In this document: piece after piece, positions 55,125 through 64,000 of the stretch
How positions within the stretch are numbered: the stretch's first letter is position 1
Layout of the letters: the number at the start of each line of letters is the position of its first letter
NCBI GenBank assembly: GCA_030614005.1
Contig: JAUWKS010000009.1
Span: 1 to 64,000 of the forward strand
Length of the DNA: 64,000 nt
Origin: Candidatus Heimdallarchaeota archaeon
GTDB lineage: Archaea; Asgardarchaeota; Heimdallarchaeia; JABLTI01
Direction of reading: 5' to 3'
The notes under the pieces: generated by a model
What the model saw: the letters and a program-made list of their open reading frames with translations, nothing else
Database searches by the model: none
Told to the model about the DNA's origin: nothing
Program-made: the position numbers and the translations under genes

Positions 55125-56018
55125 ATGTTCAGTCTTGCTAGTTTCTTAATTACTATGAGAGAAACAATTGAAGCGGCATTAATAATTGGTATTCTTTTAG
55201 CTTACGTTAAGAAAGTTGACCATAGAGAATTGCGTAGAGACATTTGGATTGGTACAGTATTAGCCATCCTAACTTCAATTGGTTCTGCTTTAATATTCTA
55301 TTTTGTTTTAGGAAGTTTTGAACAATATGAAGAAATCATAGAAGGCATTGCAATGATTTTAGCAGCCACAATCCTAACTTGGGTTATAATCTGGATGATG
55401 AGAACTAGTAAGGATATTAAAGGCAATCTTGAAAACAAAATAGAGATGACAATAAAAACAGAGCAAAGGTTTGGTTTAGTTTTTCTTGCATTTATTTCAG
55501 TTGTTCGAGAAGGCATTGAAACAGTCCTTTTTATGACAGGGGTGATTGCAACTGAAAGTGATACATTCACGATTATTTGGTCAAGTATGGCAGGCATAGC
55601 TGTTTCTATTGTTATTGCGGTGATTATTTTCTGGTCTGGACAGAATATCGGTTTAAAACAATTCTTTACTGTTACAAGCATCTTTTTGATAATTTTTGCC
55701 GGAGGGATGTTTGCTCACGGTTTACATGAACTTCAAGAAGTCGGTTGGTTTGGTTCTGAGAGCTTTTTCTTCCAACAAACTGTTTGGGATACCAGCCACA
55801 TACTAAATGATAGCACCTCTGAGATTGGAAAATTCTTTAGAGCATTGGTAGGTTATCAAGATAAACCAACTTGGTTAGAGCTTATATCCTATGTAACTTA
55901 TATGATTGGAGTAATTACCGCCGTTTTACTAATTGTCTTCTCAAAGGGAAAAATCATCCAAGATGTTCCTATAGAAAATCAAATTGAAGAAATTAAAGAT
56001 GAGATCACACTTCAGTAA
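55125..56018 (+). CDS. FTR1-family iron permease
   Basis: The 297-residue protein has about seven membrane helices and both REXXE iron-transport motifs: RETIE at 12-16 and REGIE at 128-132. This is the FTR1/EfeU family that moves ferric iron across the membrane, usually with a partner oxidase or periplasmic component; none is coded nearby. It is inserted between purD and purF, on the opposite strand to both. ATG 55125 is used. Confidence 0.92.
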   Translation: MFSLASFLITMRETIEAALIIGILLAYVKKVDHRELRRDIWIGTVLAILTSIGSALIFYFVLGSFEQYEEIIEGIAMILAATILTWVIIWMMRTSKDIKGNLENKIEMTIKTEQRFGLVFLAFISVVREGIETVLFMTGVIATESDTFTIIWSSMAGIAVSIVIAVIIFWSGQNIGLKQFFTVTSIFLIIFAGGMFAHGLHELQEVGWFGSESFFFQQTVWDTSHILNDSTSEIGKFFRALVGYQDKPTWLELISYVTYMIGVITAVLLIVFSKGKIIQDVPIENQIEEIKDEITLQ

Positions 56019-56042
56019 TTACAATTGAAGAAGAAACAAGTA

Positions 56043-57503
56043 CTAGCTTTCTCTTTCACATAATCCTTGAGACGGTGGAGATTTAATTGGATAATTCCCA
56101 GTAAGACAAGCTAAGCAGAGATTATTATTGTCAGGCCAGAGATCGAAACCAATTGAATTAACCAATAATGGGACTGTGTTGTAGATTATAGCATCTACAC
56201 CAACTAGTTCAGCTATTGCCTCATCAGTTCGTCCACAAGCAATTAATTCTCGTTCTGTTGGAAAATCAGTACCCATAAAACATGGGTGGATTAATTTAGG
56301 GCAACTGATTGCGAAATAAACTTTTTCTGCTCCAGCATCACGAATCATTTTAATGATTCCTTTTGATGTCGTACCTCTTACAATTGAATCATCAACTAGA
56401 ACCACTTTCTTGCCTTTGACAAGATTCGACATTACATTCAGTTTTAGCTTCACTGCTTCCTCACGGGCAGCTTGTCTTGGCATAATAAACGTTCTTCCAA
56501 CATAACGATTTCTAATTAGTGCTTCAGAATATTCTATCTCTGTTTCTTTGGAGAAACCTATGGCTGCAATTCTACCTGAATCGGGTATCGGTACTACGAG
56601 ATCTGCTTCGTACCCTCTTTCTTTGAATAATTTTCCTAGAGCACGACCGATTTTTTCTCTCGCTTCATAGGTTGATACGCCATCTATTACTGCGTCAGGT
56701 CGAGCAAAGTAAACCCATTCAAACATGCAATGGGCAATTTTCTCCTTTTTAATTAGTCGTTTATGTTTAATGCTTTTTTCATTGACAATAAGCATTTCAC
56801 CTGGTTTGATATCACCTTCAGATTTTGCCCCGACAATAGTTAGCCCTATCGTTTCTGAAGCGATAACAAAATCTCCCTCGCGTGTTTTTCCATAACACAT
56901 AGGTTTGAATCCTAGTGGATCTCTTAATGCAATCAGTTCCCCTCTGCTTGTTGTGATGAGAATTGAATAGGCACCATCTAGGTTTTCGATAAGTAATTTA
57001 CAAGCTTTAGCCATATCGCCTTTTTCTTGTTCTAAACCGAAATCAAGGAGTTTGCCAATTACTTCCGTATCTGTGTCATGACTAAAACGATAACCTTCTT
57101 CCATAAGAAAATCTCGAACTTGTTCATAATTAGCAATTGTACCATTGAAGGCAATTGCAATCTTCATCGTTCTAGTTTGCATAACAAAAGGTTGAATACC
57201 TATTGTTAAATCAACACCTGCTGTTGGATAGCGAACATGCCCGATGCCAAATTTACCTTTTAAGGATGCAAGTATTGTTTTATCAAAAATATCTTTTACA
57301 AAACCAAGATCAGAAATTGTTCGCATATTTTTCTTATTGACTATCGTAATTCCAGCACTAGATTGTCCTCTATGCTGCAAAGCTAACAACCCTTGATACA
57401 GCAAGAAACCTAAATCGTTGATACGTTTCGTGGTTCTTATTCCAATAATTCCACAATGTTCTCTAGGTTTGTCAATTTCCAAGCAAGCATCCTCAAGCGA
57501 CAT
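56043..57503 (-). CDS. purF: Amidophosphoribosyltransferase
   Basis: PurF makes phosphoribosylamine from PRPP and glutamine, the first step of purine synthesis. The nucleophile is Cys17 (HCGIIG), so the first 16 residues would be a propeptide that is cut off. The PRPP loop VVLVDDSIVRGTT is intact. Four cysteines match the 4Fe-4S ligands of the Bacillus-type enzyme: C259, C408 and the CLAC pair C463/C466. It is therefore likely oxygen-sensitive. purL begins 66 bases upstream; purF is last in the purS-Q-L-F run. Confidence 0.96.
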   Translation of the reverse strand: MSLEDACLEIDKPREHCGIIGIRTTKRINDLGFLLYQGLLALQHRGQSSAGITIVNKKNMRTISDLGFVKDIFDKTILASLKGKFGIGHVRYPTAGVDLTIGIQPFVMQTRTMKIAIAFNGTIANYEQVRDFLMEEGYRFSHDTDTEVIGKLLDFGLEQEKGDMAKACKLLIENLDGAYSILITTSRGELIALRDPLGFKPMCYGKTREGDFVIASETIGLTIVGAKSEGDIKPGEMLIVNEKSIKHKRLIKKEKIAHCMFEWVYFARPDAVIDGVSTYEAREKIGRALGKLFKERGYEADLVVPIPDSGRIAAIGFSKETEIEYSEALIRNRYVGRTFIMPRQAAREEAVKLKLNVMSNLVKGKKVVLVDDSIVRGTTSKGIIKMIRDAGAEKVYFAISCPKLIHPCFMGTDFPTERELIACGRTDEAIAELVGVDAIIYNTVPLLVNSIGFDLWPDNNNLCLACLTGNYPIKSPPSQGLCERES

Positions 57504-57569
57504 TTTCCTCTATGGTTTTAAAATTTTTAGATTAACCATCAAATGAAAAAATAAATTATGAAGGAGAAT

Positions 57570-59819
57570 TCATTTCTGAATTTTGCCTTCCATTTCTTCT
57601 TCCATTCTAAATTTCCACTTTTGTTTGATTTCTTCAAGTGGTAATTCTATAATATTAGTATCATTACCGTTGCTTATTAGTAGTTTCTTGTCTTCTGTTA
57701 CTGTTCCAATCAAAGTAGCAGGGATTTGGTGTTGGGCAAATTGAGCAACAACCTTTCCAAGATTTTCGTTAATCACAGTTACTAGGAATCTTCCGTGTGT
57801 TTCAGAGAATAGCCTGATATCTACTCGCTCCGTGTCAGCAGGCATTCGATGGATATCTATGTTATATCCTAAATTGCTTGCCATTGCCATTTCAGTTAAA
57901 GTAACAAACAGTCCACCTTTTGATAGATCATGTGAAGCAGTAACTAGCTCAGAATTGATGATAGATACCATATCTGCCAAAGTGTTCTTAGCTGTCGTAA
58001 AATCGACTTTTGGAACTTGACCGTTTTCTGTTTGATGAATAACTCGAGTATATTCTGATCCACCAATTTCTGTTCTGGTTTCGCCAATTAGTATTATGTG
58101 TTGTTTTGGTGCTTTGAATTTATTATTCATTGCTTTAGAGACATCATCTATTAGTCCTGCTGCGAATATTACTGGCGAAGGTTTCACTGCAACATTATTT
58201 ACCTGATCGTGATTGTAGAAACTAACATTTCCACCGACACAGGGAATATCAAGTGCTTTTGCTGCGTCTGCTATTCCTTCCACAACTTTTTCAAACGTCC
58301 AGAAAACTTTAGGATGCTCAGGATTACCAAAATTCAAGCAATCAGTGAATGCTATAGGTTCTGCACCAACTGCAGCTACATTACTACATGCTTCCATTAA
58401 TACTCCTGCTCCACCGTTATACGGATCAAGATAACAATGATGTGAATTACCATCGAAAGTTGCTGCGATACCTTTCTTTGAACCAAATTCGGTTAGTCGG
58501 AAAACGCCTCCATCACCTTGTCCTGACTTTATTGTTGAGTAAAGACCCACTTCAGTATCATATTGGCGATAGACCCATTCTCTACTTATAATATTGTCAC
58601 TAGCCATTATTTTTCGGCAAATATCATTTAGCTCCTTAGTTTCTGGTTCTTTTGGCAACCATTTTCTATCGAGCTTATCAAGGTAGTCTGGATATTCTGC
58701 AGTTCTATTTGCTGCGGGAGGTTTAGTAAGAAGGTGTGCTGGCAAGTCAACAATTGGTTTCCCTTTGTGGTTGACAACACATTTTCCACTGTCGGTTACT
58801 ACACCTAAATCTTCGTAAGGAAGTTCATATTTCGCAAATATTGCACCTATTTTTGAAACATTTTCTGGTTTAACAACAAAGAACATCCTTTCTTGTGATT
58901 CACTAACAAGTATTTCCCAAGGCTCCATATCATCTTCACGAATTCGTATTTTCTCCAAATCGATTTCTGTTCCCGTTCCACCTGCATCTGCAGTTTCAGA
59001 GATAGAACAAGTTACTCCTGCTGCCCCCAAATCTTTTAGCCCTTCAACGACACCAGATTTTATTGCTTCAAGAGTTGCTTCAATAATCAACTTCTTCATA
59101 TATGGATCGCCAATTTGCACTGCTCCTCTGTCGCTTTCAGATTCTTCTGTAATATCTTTAGATGCAAATGATGCTCCACCGATACCATCTCTTCCTGTAG
59201 ACCCACCAAGTAGAATCAATCTATCTCCAGGTGTTGTTGCTGTACTCAATGCCAATTCATCTTTTCGCATTATGCCAAAACAACCAACGTTGATTAAGCA
59301 ATTTATTTGGAATGAAGGATCAAATTCGATTTCTCCACCGGCATTAGCAATACCAACACAATTTCCGTACCCACCTACTCCTTTAGTTACATGCTTAAGT
59401 AACCATTTTGTGTGGGGATCAGATAATTTGCCAAATCGGAAGCTATCTAGTAGACCTATTGGTCTCGCCCCCATACAGAGAATATCACGAATAATGCCAC
59501 CAACGCCCGTAGCTGCGCCATTGTAGGGATCAAGAGCTGAAGGATGATTATGCGATTCTAGTTTAAACACTAACGCTAATCCATCACCAATATCTACAAC
59601 ACCCGCATCTTCACCTGGACCACAAATTACTCTTGGGCCTTCGGTAGGTAGCAATGGGAGAATAGGACGACTGCTTTTGTAAGAACAATGTTCCGAGTTC
59701 ATTACTTCAAGCATAGCTGCTTCTGGTAAAGTTAAATCTCGTTGGAGCACTTTGAAAACAGCTGCTTTCTCTTCTGCGGTTAAGTTAATTTCATCTTGTT
59801 GTATTGTTTCTTGTGCCAA
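57570..59819 (-). CDS. purL: FGAM synthase subunit II
   Basis: The 749-residue PurL of the small, multi-subunit type converts FGAR to FGAM with ammonia delivered by PurQ and bridged by PurS. Recognisable features are the N-terminal EVMNSEHCSYKSS, the ATP-site FKLESHNHPSALDPYNGAATGVGG, the second GNVSFYNHD region and the SHDLSKGGL motif near the end. It lies two bases after the purQ stop. Length and motifs are normal. Confidence 0.96.
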   Translation of the reverse strand: MAQETIQQDEINLTAEEKAAVFKVLQRDLTLPEAAMLEVMNSEHCSYKSSRPILPLLPTEGPRVICGPGEDAGVVDIGDGLALVFKLESHNHPSALDPYNGAATGVGGIIRDILCMGARPIGLLDSFRFGKLSDPHTKWLLKHVTKGVGGYGNCVGIANAGGEIEFDPSFQINCLINVGCFGIMRKDELALSTATTPGDRLILLGGSTGRDGIGGASFASKDITEESESDRGAVQIGDPYMKKLIIEATLEAIKSGVVEGLKDLGAAGVTCSISETADAGGTGTEIDLEKIRIREDDMEPWEILVSESQERMFFVVKPENVSKIGAIFAKYELPYEDLGVVTDSGKCVVNHKGKPIVDLPAHLLTKPPAANRTAEYPDYLDKLDRKWLPKEPETKELNDICRKIMASDNIISREWVYRQYDTEVGLYSTIKSGQGDGGVFRLTEFGSKKGIAATFDGNSHHCYLDPYNGGAGVLMEACSNVAAVGAEPIAFTDCLNFGNPEHPKVFWTFEKVVEGIADAAKALDIPCVGGNVSFYNHDQVNNVAVKPSPVIFAAGLIDDVSKAMNNKFKAPKQHIILIGETRTEIGGSEYTRVIHQTENGQVPKVDFTTAKNTLADMVSIINSELVTASHDLSKGGLFVTLTEMAMASNLGYNIDIHRMPADTERVDIRLFSETHGRFLVTVINENLGKVVAQFAQHQIPATLIGTVTEDKKLLISNGNDTNIIELPLEEIKQKWKFRMEEEMEGKIQK

Positions 59820-59821
59820 AA

Positions 59822-60538
59822 TTAGCTCCTCCTCAAGAATTTCTCAATGGATTGAAAATAGAACTTGCCATCTTCAGTTTCCCATGGACTCAGTGTGCTT
59901 TCTGCTGCTCTTTCAGGATGAGGCATTAATCCTACGACATTGCCTTCAAGGTTACAGATACCAGCGATGTTTTCTATTGAACCATTTGGATTTGCTTCTT
60001 TTGTTAGCTCTCCGGTTTCAGTAGTATATCGCCACACGATTTGGTCGTTTTCGTTTAAATCTTTCAATCCCTTTTTATCCAAAAAATATCGGCCTTCACC
60101 GTGAGCAATTGGGACTTTCCAGACATCTCCTTTCTTTGCTATATTCGTTGCTGCACTCCTTTCAGTCTCAACTCGTAGATTTGTCCATTTGCAACTGAAA
60201 CGTAACGTCTCATTACCAATGAGAGCTCCTGGTAGAAGTTCTGATTCAACAAGTATCTGAAAACCGTTACAGATGCCTAAAACCGGCACGCCTTCTTTAG
60301 CACGTTCCTTTACTTTACCCATAACTGGTGTGAAGGCAGCAATGATTCCTGCACGCAAATGGTCTCCATATGTGAATCCACCTGGGAGGAAGATTGCATC
60401 ATATTTTTCCAAATTCTTCATTGCTTTTTCGTGCCATAAGAAATCAACATCCCATTCCATCACATTTCTCATTGCATTTACAAGGTCTCTGTCACAAGTA
60501 GAGCCTGAGAATTGGATTACTACAACATTCATTGGCAT
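59822..60538 (-). CDS. purQ: FGAM synthase glutaminase subunit
   Basis: A class I glutamine amidotransferase of 238 residues. The triad is Cys90 (LGICNGFQ), His207 and Glu209 (MPHPERA). It hydrolyses glutamine and passes ammonia to PurL. ATG 60538 has GGTGA seven bases upstream; a second ATG at 60532 is possible. It sits between purS (28-base gap) and purL (2 bases). Confidence 0.96.
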   Translation of the reverse strand: MPMNVVVIQFSGSTCDRDLVNAMRNVMEWDVDFLWHEKAMKNLEKYDAIFLPGGFTYGDHLRAGIIAAFTPVMGKVKERAKEGVPVLGICNGFQILVESELLPGALIGNETLRFSCKWTNLRVETERSAATNIAKKGDVWKVPIAHGEGRYFLDKKGLKDLNENDQIVWRYTTETGELTKEANPNGSIENIAGICNLEGNVVGLMPHPERAAESTLSPWETEDGKFYFQSIEKFLRRS

Positions 60539-60566
60539 AAATTTTTCACCACATATTTTACAAACA

Positions 60567-60824
60567 TCATTTTACTAATTTAATGACACACATGTGAGCT
60601 ACTGGATTGTAGATTCGAAGTTCATTTACCATCTTTAAGCAAATTTCTTCTGCTGCATTCTCATCTTTAGCTTCTAAATTTACCTTCAAAATCTTGCCAC
60701 TGCGAACAGATTCGACCATATCATAACCATGCTTAATCATAAGATCACGCATGATCGTTTCACCCTCGGGGTCTCGGGCATTCTTTTTCCCCTCAATAAT
60801 TATTTCAACAGAAAATTTGGGCAT
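60567..60824 (-). CDS. purS: FGAM synthase subunit PurS
   Basis: PurS is the small dimeric bridge between PurL and PurQ. From ATG 60824 the protein has 85 residues, right for the family (FSVEIIIEGK, DPEGETI, VRSGKILKVNLEAKDE). A GTG at 60839 would add five residues but overlaps the AGGTGG ribosome site (60836-60841). It is the first gene of the purS-purQ-purL-purF operon. Confidence 0.93.
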   Translation of the reverse strand: MPKFSVEIIIEGKKNARDPEGETIMRDLMIKHGYDMVESVRSGKILKVNLEAKDENAAEEICLKMVNELRIYNPVAHMCVIKLVK

Positions 60825-60885
60825 AATATGACTTACCACCTAGATCTACTATGAAATGGACTTATGTTCCCAAAGATGGGTTTAG

Positions 60886-60894
60886 GTTTTAAAT
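60886..60894 (-). promoter_or_regulatory. Possible TATA box of the purSQLF operon
   Basis: On the minus strand GATTTAAAA lies about 65 bases ahead of the purS ATG. Expected start of transcription would be near 60864, upstream of the ribosome-binding site. Confidence 0.35.
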
Positions 60895-60960
60895 CTTCTT
60901 TTGATGATGTTATGAAAAAAAGCCTATAGTTGAAAAAGAAAAAGGAATGGTTGAAAGAGA

Positions 60961-62319
60961 TTAGTTCTCTTTCGGTTTAACGTAGATTCCTGCGTCAGAC
61001 ATGACGTAAATTAGAGCATCTTTCTTATCCTTCAAAAATTCTGCAAGATAATTTCTCAAAGTTTCTTGAACAGAGACCTTTATTTCTACACCATTGATTC
61101 TGAAAATATCTTTGAGTTCTTTATGATCCATTTCAGTGATCATATCAATTTGATTATCTTTCAATATTCGAAGAAGGTCCACTGGTTTTTGATTGCCAAT
61201 TTTGAACGTTTCTTCACTACATTTATTCGCAACTACCCAAGTAAGCGCTTCATCAAGATCTTTATCCTTGATTAAAATCATAGTGTCATGATAGGCTTGA
61301 TTTCCTACACCATCTTGAGCTCTCGCAAGGAGAAGAATCTTACCACCTTTTTTGGTTGCATTCCAAGCAGCATGCATTCCTTTGCCTGCTTGATATAGAT
61401 TCAAACCTAACTCGCCTGTTGTGATAATAACTAGATCTGCTCCTTTTTCAACTTCTATTACTCGCAAAGGTTTGAGTAAATCTCTTGCAAGATTGTGCAT
61501 AGAGATAATATCGCCAGCATTTAGTAGAACAATTTTCTTTTCGTTAAGGATTGCATCAATACAGAAAACTGTTTTAGTCTTTTTGACAAATTCAACCATT
61601 TCTATCATATCTTGAATAACTGGATTGCCCTCTGTATTTCCTAACCTACATTCTGCTTTAAAACCAGTTTCTTTTGAAAATGCTTTTGGATGGTTTCTGC
61701 TAATAGTTTTTCTCCCAGAAATTCCTGGAAAGATTTGTTTTACTGTTCCTGCTATACCGGCAAAATAGTGATATTCAGAATCTGTCATCGCGATGACGAG
61801 ACAAGCTTCAAGGGCTAATTTACTTAAGAAAATTGGTGTGTTTCGTGATGATGTGCCAATTTGAGTTACCCCTTCATCACAATTGTGACTGACAACGTGA
61901 TTCTTGTATTTCTCCCATATTTCTGGACCAAGAACGTTGTTCTTAATTTCCTCTCCTGTTCCAGGACGGTGTGTACCGCTTGCAATAAGTATGTGCAAAT
62001 CCTCTGGTGCTACTCCATAATCTATAATTTTCGGGAAAAGTAGTGGTAAAAGTATTCTAGTATGAATATTAGGGCGGGTATTATCATCTGTTAAAATAAT
62101 AACTGGTTTACCTTTTGAGTAATTATCAGAAATGAGTTTCTTTAGAGAAGGGCTATCAATTGGATTTCCAATTACTTCAAGTAACCTTTTGTCAATATCT
62201 TCTATCTCTTTTACTGCTCCAGTAATCTCAAGATTCCGAGCATCTGTTCCTTTTGGAATAAAATAGTTAATCTCATCTTTACCGTAATCTATTGGCGTAT
62301 TCATATATTCTTCAGTCAT
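60961..62319 (-). CDS. LarA-family (nickel-pincer lactate racemase-like) protein
   Basis: The LarA/DUF2088 fold is recognisable from TDDNTRPN near the N-terminus, ASGTHRPG with the first catalytic His (117), VVSHNCDEG with the second (145), YHYFAG and VKQIFPGISGR with the cofactor Lys (194), and NHP. LarA racemises lactate using a nickel-pincer nucleotide covalently bound to that Lys; relatives act on other 2-hydroxy acids. None of larB, larC or larE is in this window. I prefer ATG 62319; a TTG at 62358 would add 13 residues. It lies upstream of purS on the same strand with 137 bases between. Confidence 0.85.
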   Translation of the reverse strand: MTEEYMNTPIDYGKDEINYFIPKGTDARNLEITGAVKEIEDIDKRLLEVIGNPIDSPSLKKLISDNYSKGKPVIILTDDNTRPNIHTRILLPLLFPKIIDYGVAPEDLHILIASGTHRPGTGEEIKNNVLGPEIWEKYKNHVVSHNCDEGVTQIGTSSRNTPIFLSKLALEACLVIAMTDSEYHYFAGIAGTVKQIFPGISGRKTISRNHPKAFSKETGFKAECRLGNTEGNPVIQDMIEMVEFVKKTKTVFCIDAILNEKKIVLLNAGDIISMHNLARDLLKPLRVIEVEKGADLVIITTGELGLNLYQAGKGMHAAWNATKKGGKILLLARAQDGVGNQAYHDTMILIKDKDLDEALTWVVANKCSEETFKIGNQKPVDLLRILKDNQIDMITEMDHKELKDIFRINGVEIKVSVQETLRNYLAEFLKDKKDALIYVMSDAGIYVKPKEN

Positions 62320-62460
62320 TTCAAAAACATCCAAAACGTTTGCTATTACGAGCAACAATTCTCTGAGTTAATTATTAACATTTTTGCTTAATTAAGTAAT
62401 AGTTTTTGTGGAACGAAAAAGTTAATGTATGAATGATTTTTACTAGTATACTTGATTTTA

Positions 62461-62808
62461 ATGCCCTTAGAAAAATTGTGCACTACAAAAGATATCCCGG
62501 AAAATGGCGCAAGAAAATTCAATATCAGGAACTATGATATTGCTGTTTTTAATGTGAAAGGTGAATTTTACGCAATTGATCGTAAATGCACACATATGAA
62601 AGGCAACCTTGCCAAAGGCTTAGTTGAAGGCACTTCAGTGAAATGTCCCTTACATGGAGCAAAGTTTAATCTAAAAACTGGCGAGTTATTAACCCACCCA
62701 GGCACTATTGCTGGTTGGTTCAAGAAAGCAAAAAATACTATAGTGTATAAAACTAAAGTGAAAAATGAAGAACTTTATGTTGATCTTCCTCAAACTGTTG
62801 ATGAGTGA
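62461..62808 (+). CDS. Rieske [2Fe-2S] ferredoxin-like protein
   Basis: The 115-residue soluble protein carries both cluster motifs, CTH (C43, H45) and CPLHG (C62, H65), of stand-alone Rieske ferredoxins. These carry electrons to oxygenases or reductases. The partner is not evident. I chose ATG 62461; a TTG at 62452 would add three residues. No membrane segment. Confidence 0.9.
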   Translation: MPLEKLCTTKDIPENGARKFNIRNYDIAVFNVKGEFYAIDRKCTHMKGNLAKGLVEGTSVKCPLHGAKFNLKTGELLTHPGTIAGWFKKAKNTIVYKTKVKNEELYVDLPQTVDE

Positions 62809-62842
62809 TTTTTTGTTTTGATTTAAAATCATTCACTCATAG

Positions 62843-63199
62843 CTATTTTTCTGACCACAAACCTAATTGGTTGCTACAGCAGTCTTCGAAAACAGCATAA
62901 AATCCAAAATTATTACCAATGTCTGTTTTTTCTCGAACGATTTTACCACCTAAATCGACAATTGTCTTTAATGTTGCATCAATATCTTCTGTTTGAATGT
63001 GCAACATTATTTCTCCTTTAGCAACTTTTTCTGATTCGTAGAATGCTCCACTAACACCTGTTTCTCCTGTTTTGAAGAAAGCATATCCGGGCATACCTGA
63101 TTCAATATTAACTTCCCAAGAAAACGCTGTTTCATAGAATTTTTTCGCACTTTTAAAATTTCTAATTGGAATCTCTATATGAACGAATTTTTTTTCCAA
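62843..63199 (-). CDS. Glyoxalase/VOC-superfamily protein
   Basis: The short protein (119 residues) has the VOC pattern of two beta-alpha-beta-beta-beta units: FVHIEIPIRNFKSAKKFYETAF at the start and IMLHIQTEDIDATLKTIVDLGG in the second half. Members bind a metal and act as lyases, dioxygenases or resistance proteins; the small size fits a dimer. TTG 63199 is chosen, since AGGTGA lies five bases upstream. Activity unknown. Confidence 0.85.
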   Translation of the reverse strand: MEKKFVHIEIPIRNFKSAKKFYETAFSWEVNIESGMPGYAFFKTGETGVSGAFYESEKVAKGEIMLHIQTEDIDATLKTIVDLGGKIVREKTDIGNNFGFYAVFEDCCSNQLGLWSEK

Positions 63200-63460
63200 A
63201 AAAATCACCTTTATTGGTTTTAATTAAAGATACTGGAAGAAATAAAAAAGTCTTTCAGTTTACTTTGTGATGATTTTTCTTTTGAAACCATTTTTGAACC
63301 TTAAGTAAACCATTGCTAGAGCTTCTTTATAGTATAATTTGTCTATAGGTATATCATAGATGAAATTGAGTTGTTCTTTTAATCAAGAGTGTACTCAATC
63401 TTCACCCGTTTGATTTCCGGAATAAAATTCGTCAATTTAAACATATAAGAGGTAAAAGAA

Positions 63461-64000
63461 ATGAAAACAAAAATTATTATCAGTATCGCTTTCATAGCAA
63501 TGATGCTTCTTCCAATATCAGCACAATTCACCAATGCTCAAGGTGATCAAATAAACGTTGATGATAAACCCGGAATGATTACAATTACAACCGAATATAT
63601 TACCTTCAAATTTACCGAAGGAAGACCTAATTTTACTTGGTGGAATGGTAATACAAGTTCTTCAGATGAAGTGTATAATGTTCATTATATGACGATTTCT
63701 GAATATTTTGGTGATGATGAAGTTCTAGATGGTTTAAATGAGTTAATCGGTGGTTTAAGTTACAATTTACTTACCAGCGTTTGGTCTACTGATGTAGTAG
63801 AAGAAGATGAAAACGTAACAATTACTATGACTATGTCAGGTTTAGCAAATGATGTTGAATTACAATTCATAGTTCATATTTATACTTCTGATCAAGTTAT
63901 AAGCGGAACGGATTCTGTTGTTGAAGGTTTGACAGAGATAAAATTTGACATTGTGGTTAAAAATTGGCAATTCTCTGAAGGTGCTCAGGGTTTGGGCATA
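63461..64000 (+). CDS. Secreted protein, N-terminal part (gene runs off the window)
   Basis: The frame is open from ATG 63461 to the last base (180 residues, no stop). AGAGGT lies eight bases upstream. A signal peptide is clear (MKTKIIISIAFIAMMLLP, cut near ISAQFTNAQ). The mature part begins as a beta-rich domain (PGMITITTEYITFKF) with several potential N-glycosylation sites and ends, as far as seen, at FDIVVKNWQFSEGAQG. The latter resembles repeats in archaeal surface proteins, but no family can be named from this fragment. Confidence 0.8.
   Translation, partial: MKTKIIISIAFIAMMLLPISAQFTNAQGDQINVDDKPGMITITTEYITFKFTEGRPNFTWWNGNTSSSDEVYNVHYMTISEYFGDDEVLDGLNELIGGLSYNLLTSVWSTDVVEEDENVTITMTMSGLANDVELQFIVHIYTSDQVISGTDSVVEGLTEIKFDIVVKNWQFSEGAQGLGI

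Noticed and set aside
56043..60824. Horizontal transfer of the purine operon
   Set aside because: Base composition and start signals look the same as the neighbours, and gene order purS-Q-L-F is widespread.

Overview
This window looks like a piece of an AT-rich archaeal chromosome. The archaeal signs are direct. There is a tRNA-Arg gene whose intron sits at position 37/38 in a bulge-helix-bulge fold. There is a membrane-anchored LonB-type protease and an Nre-family repair protein ending in a PCNA-binding motif. There are two adjacent PurP-type ligases and a PhoU protein fused to an AbrB DNA-binding domain. Translation signals are of the GGTGA type, often in front of TTG start codons. The lineage cannot be fixed from the sequence. 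An Asgard (Heimdallarchaeia-like) or related heterotroph would fit, but this is inference only. I saw no insertion sequence, prophage, rRNA or CRISPR array.

Layout. 1-8040: end of an amino-acid permease, an unknown helical protein, a zinc-ribbon/vWA protein, a membrane-anchored solute-binding protein whose two halves are in swapped order, the Nre protein and a small surface protein. 8040-18620: a gene-poor stretch, then LonB, a radical SAM enzyme of the AmmeMemoRadiSam type, two surface proteins, PurA, RtcB, a methyltransferase and a zinc-ribbon LURP-one/scramblase-like protein. 18720-31000: an MFS transporter, a frameshifted ZIP metal transporter, several membrane or secreted proteins including a metzincin-like protease, the intron-bearing tRNA, a broken acetyltransferase, an SCP2-flavoprotein fusion, an APH-type kinase and an S9 peptidase.

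31045-41657 is a phosphate island. It holds two pstB and two pstS copies but one pstC and one pstA. It also has a PhoU, an AbrB-PhoU regulator lying opposite between the two pstS copies, a PiT transporter and two further PhoU/DUF47-like proteins. The duplicated genes show patches of near-identical DNA, and both pstS copies share an upstream block and a palindrome.

42100-60824 is rich in purine genes: purP-like 1 and 2, purE, purD, purF, purL, purQ and purS. Mixed in are an iron-export-like ABC pair (fetAB), an FTR1 iron permease, two MFS transporters, a HAD phosphatase and a PfkB kinase. With purA at 14390 the window covers much of de novo AMP synthesis. PurM, PurC, PurB, a GAR transformylase and an IMP cyclohydrolase are not here. 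The right end has a LarA-family protein, a Rieske protein, a VOC protein and the start of a secreted protein that runs off the window.

Two coding signals go beyond the simple open frames: the partial secreted gene at 63461 and a 46-residue membrane protein at 25389. The ZIP gene (20048-20930) is split by a four-base tandem duplication.
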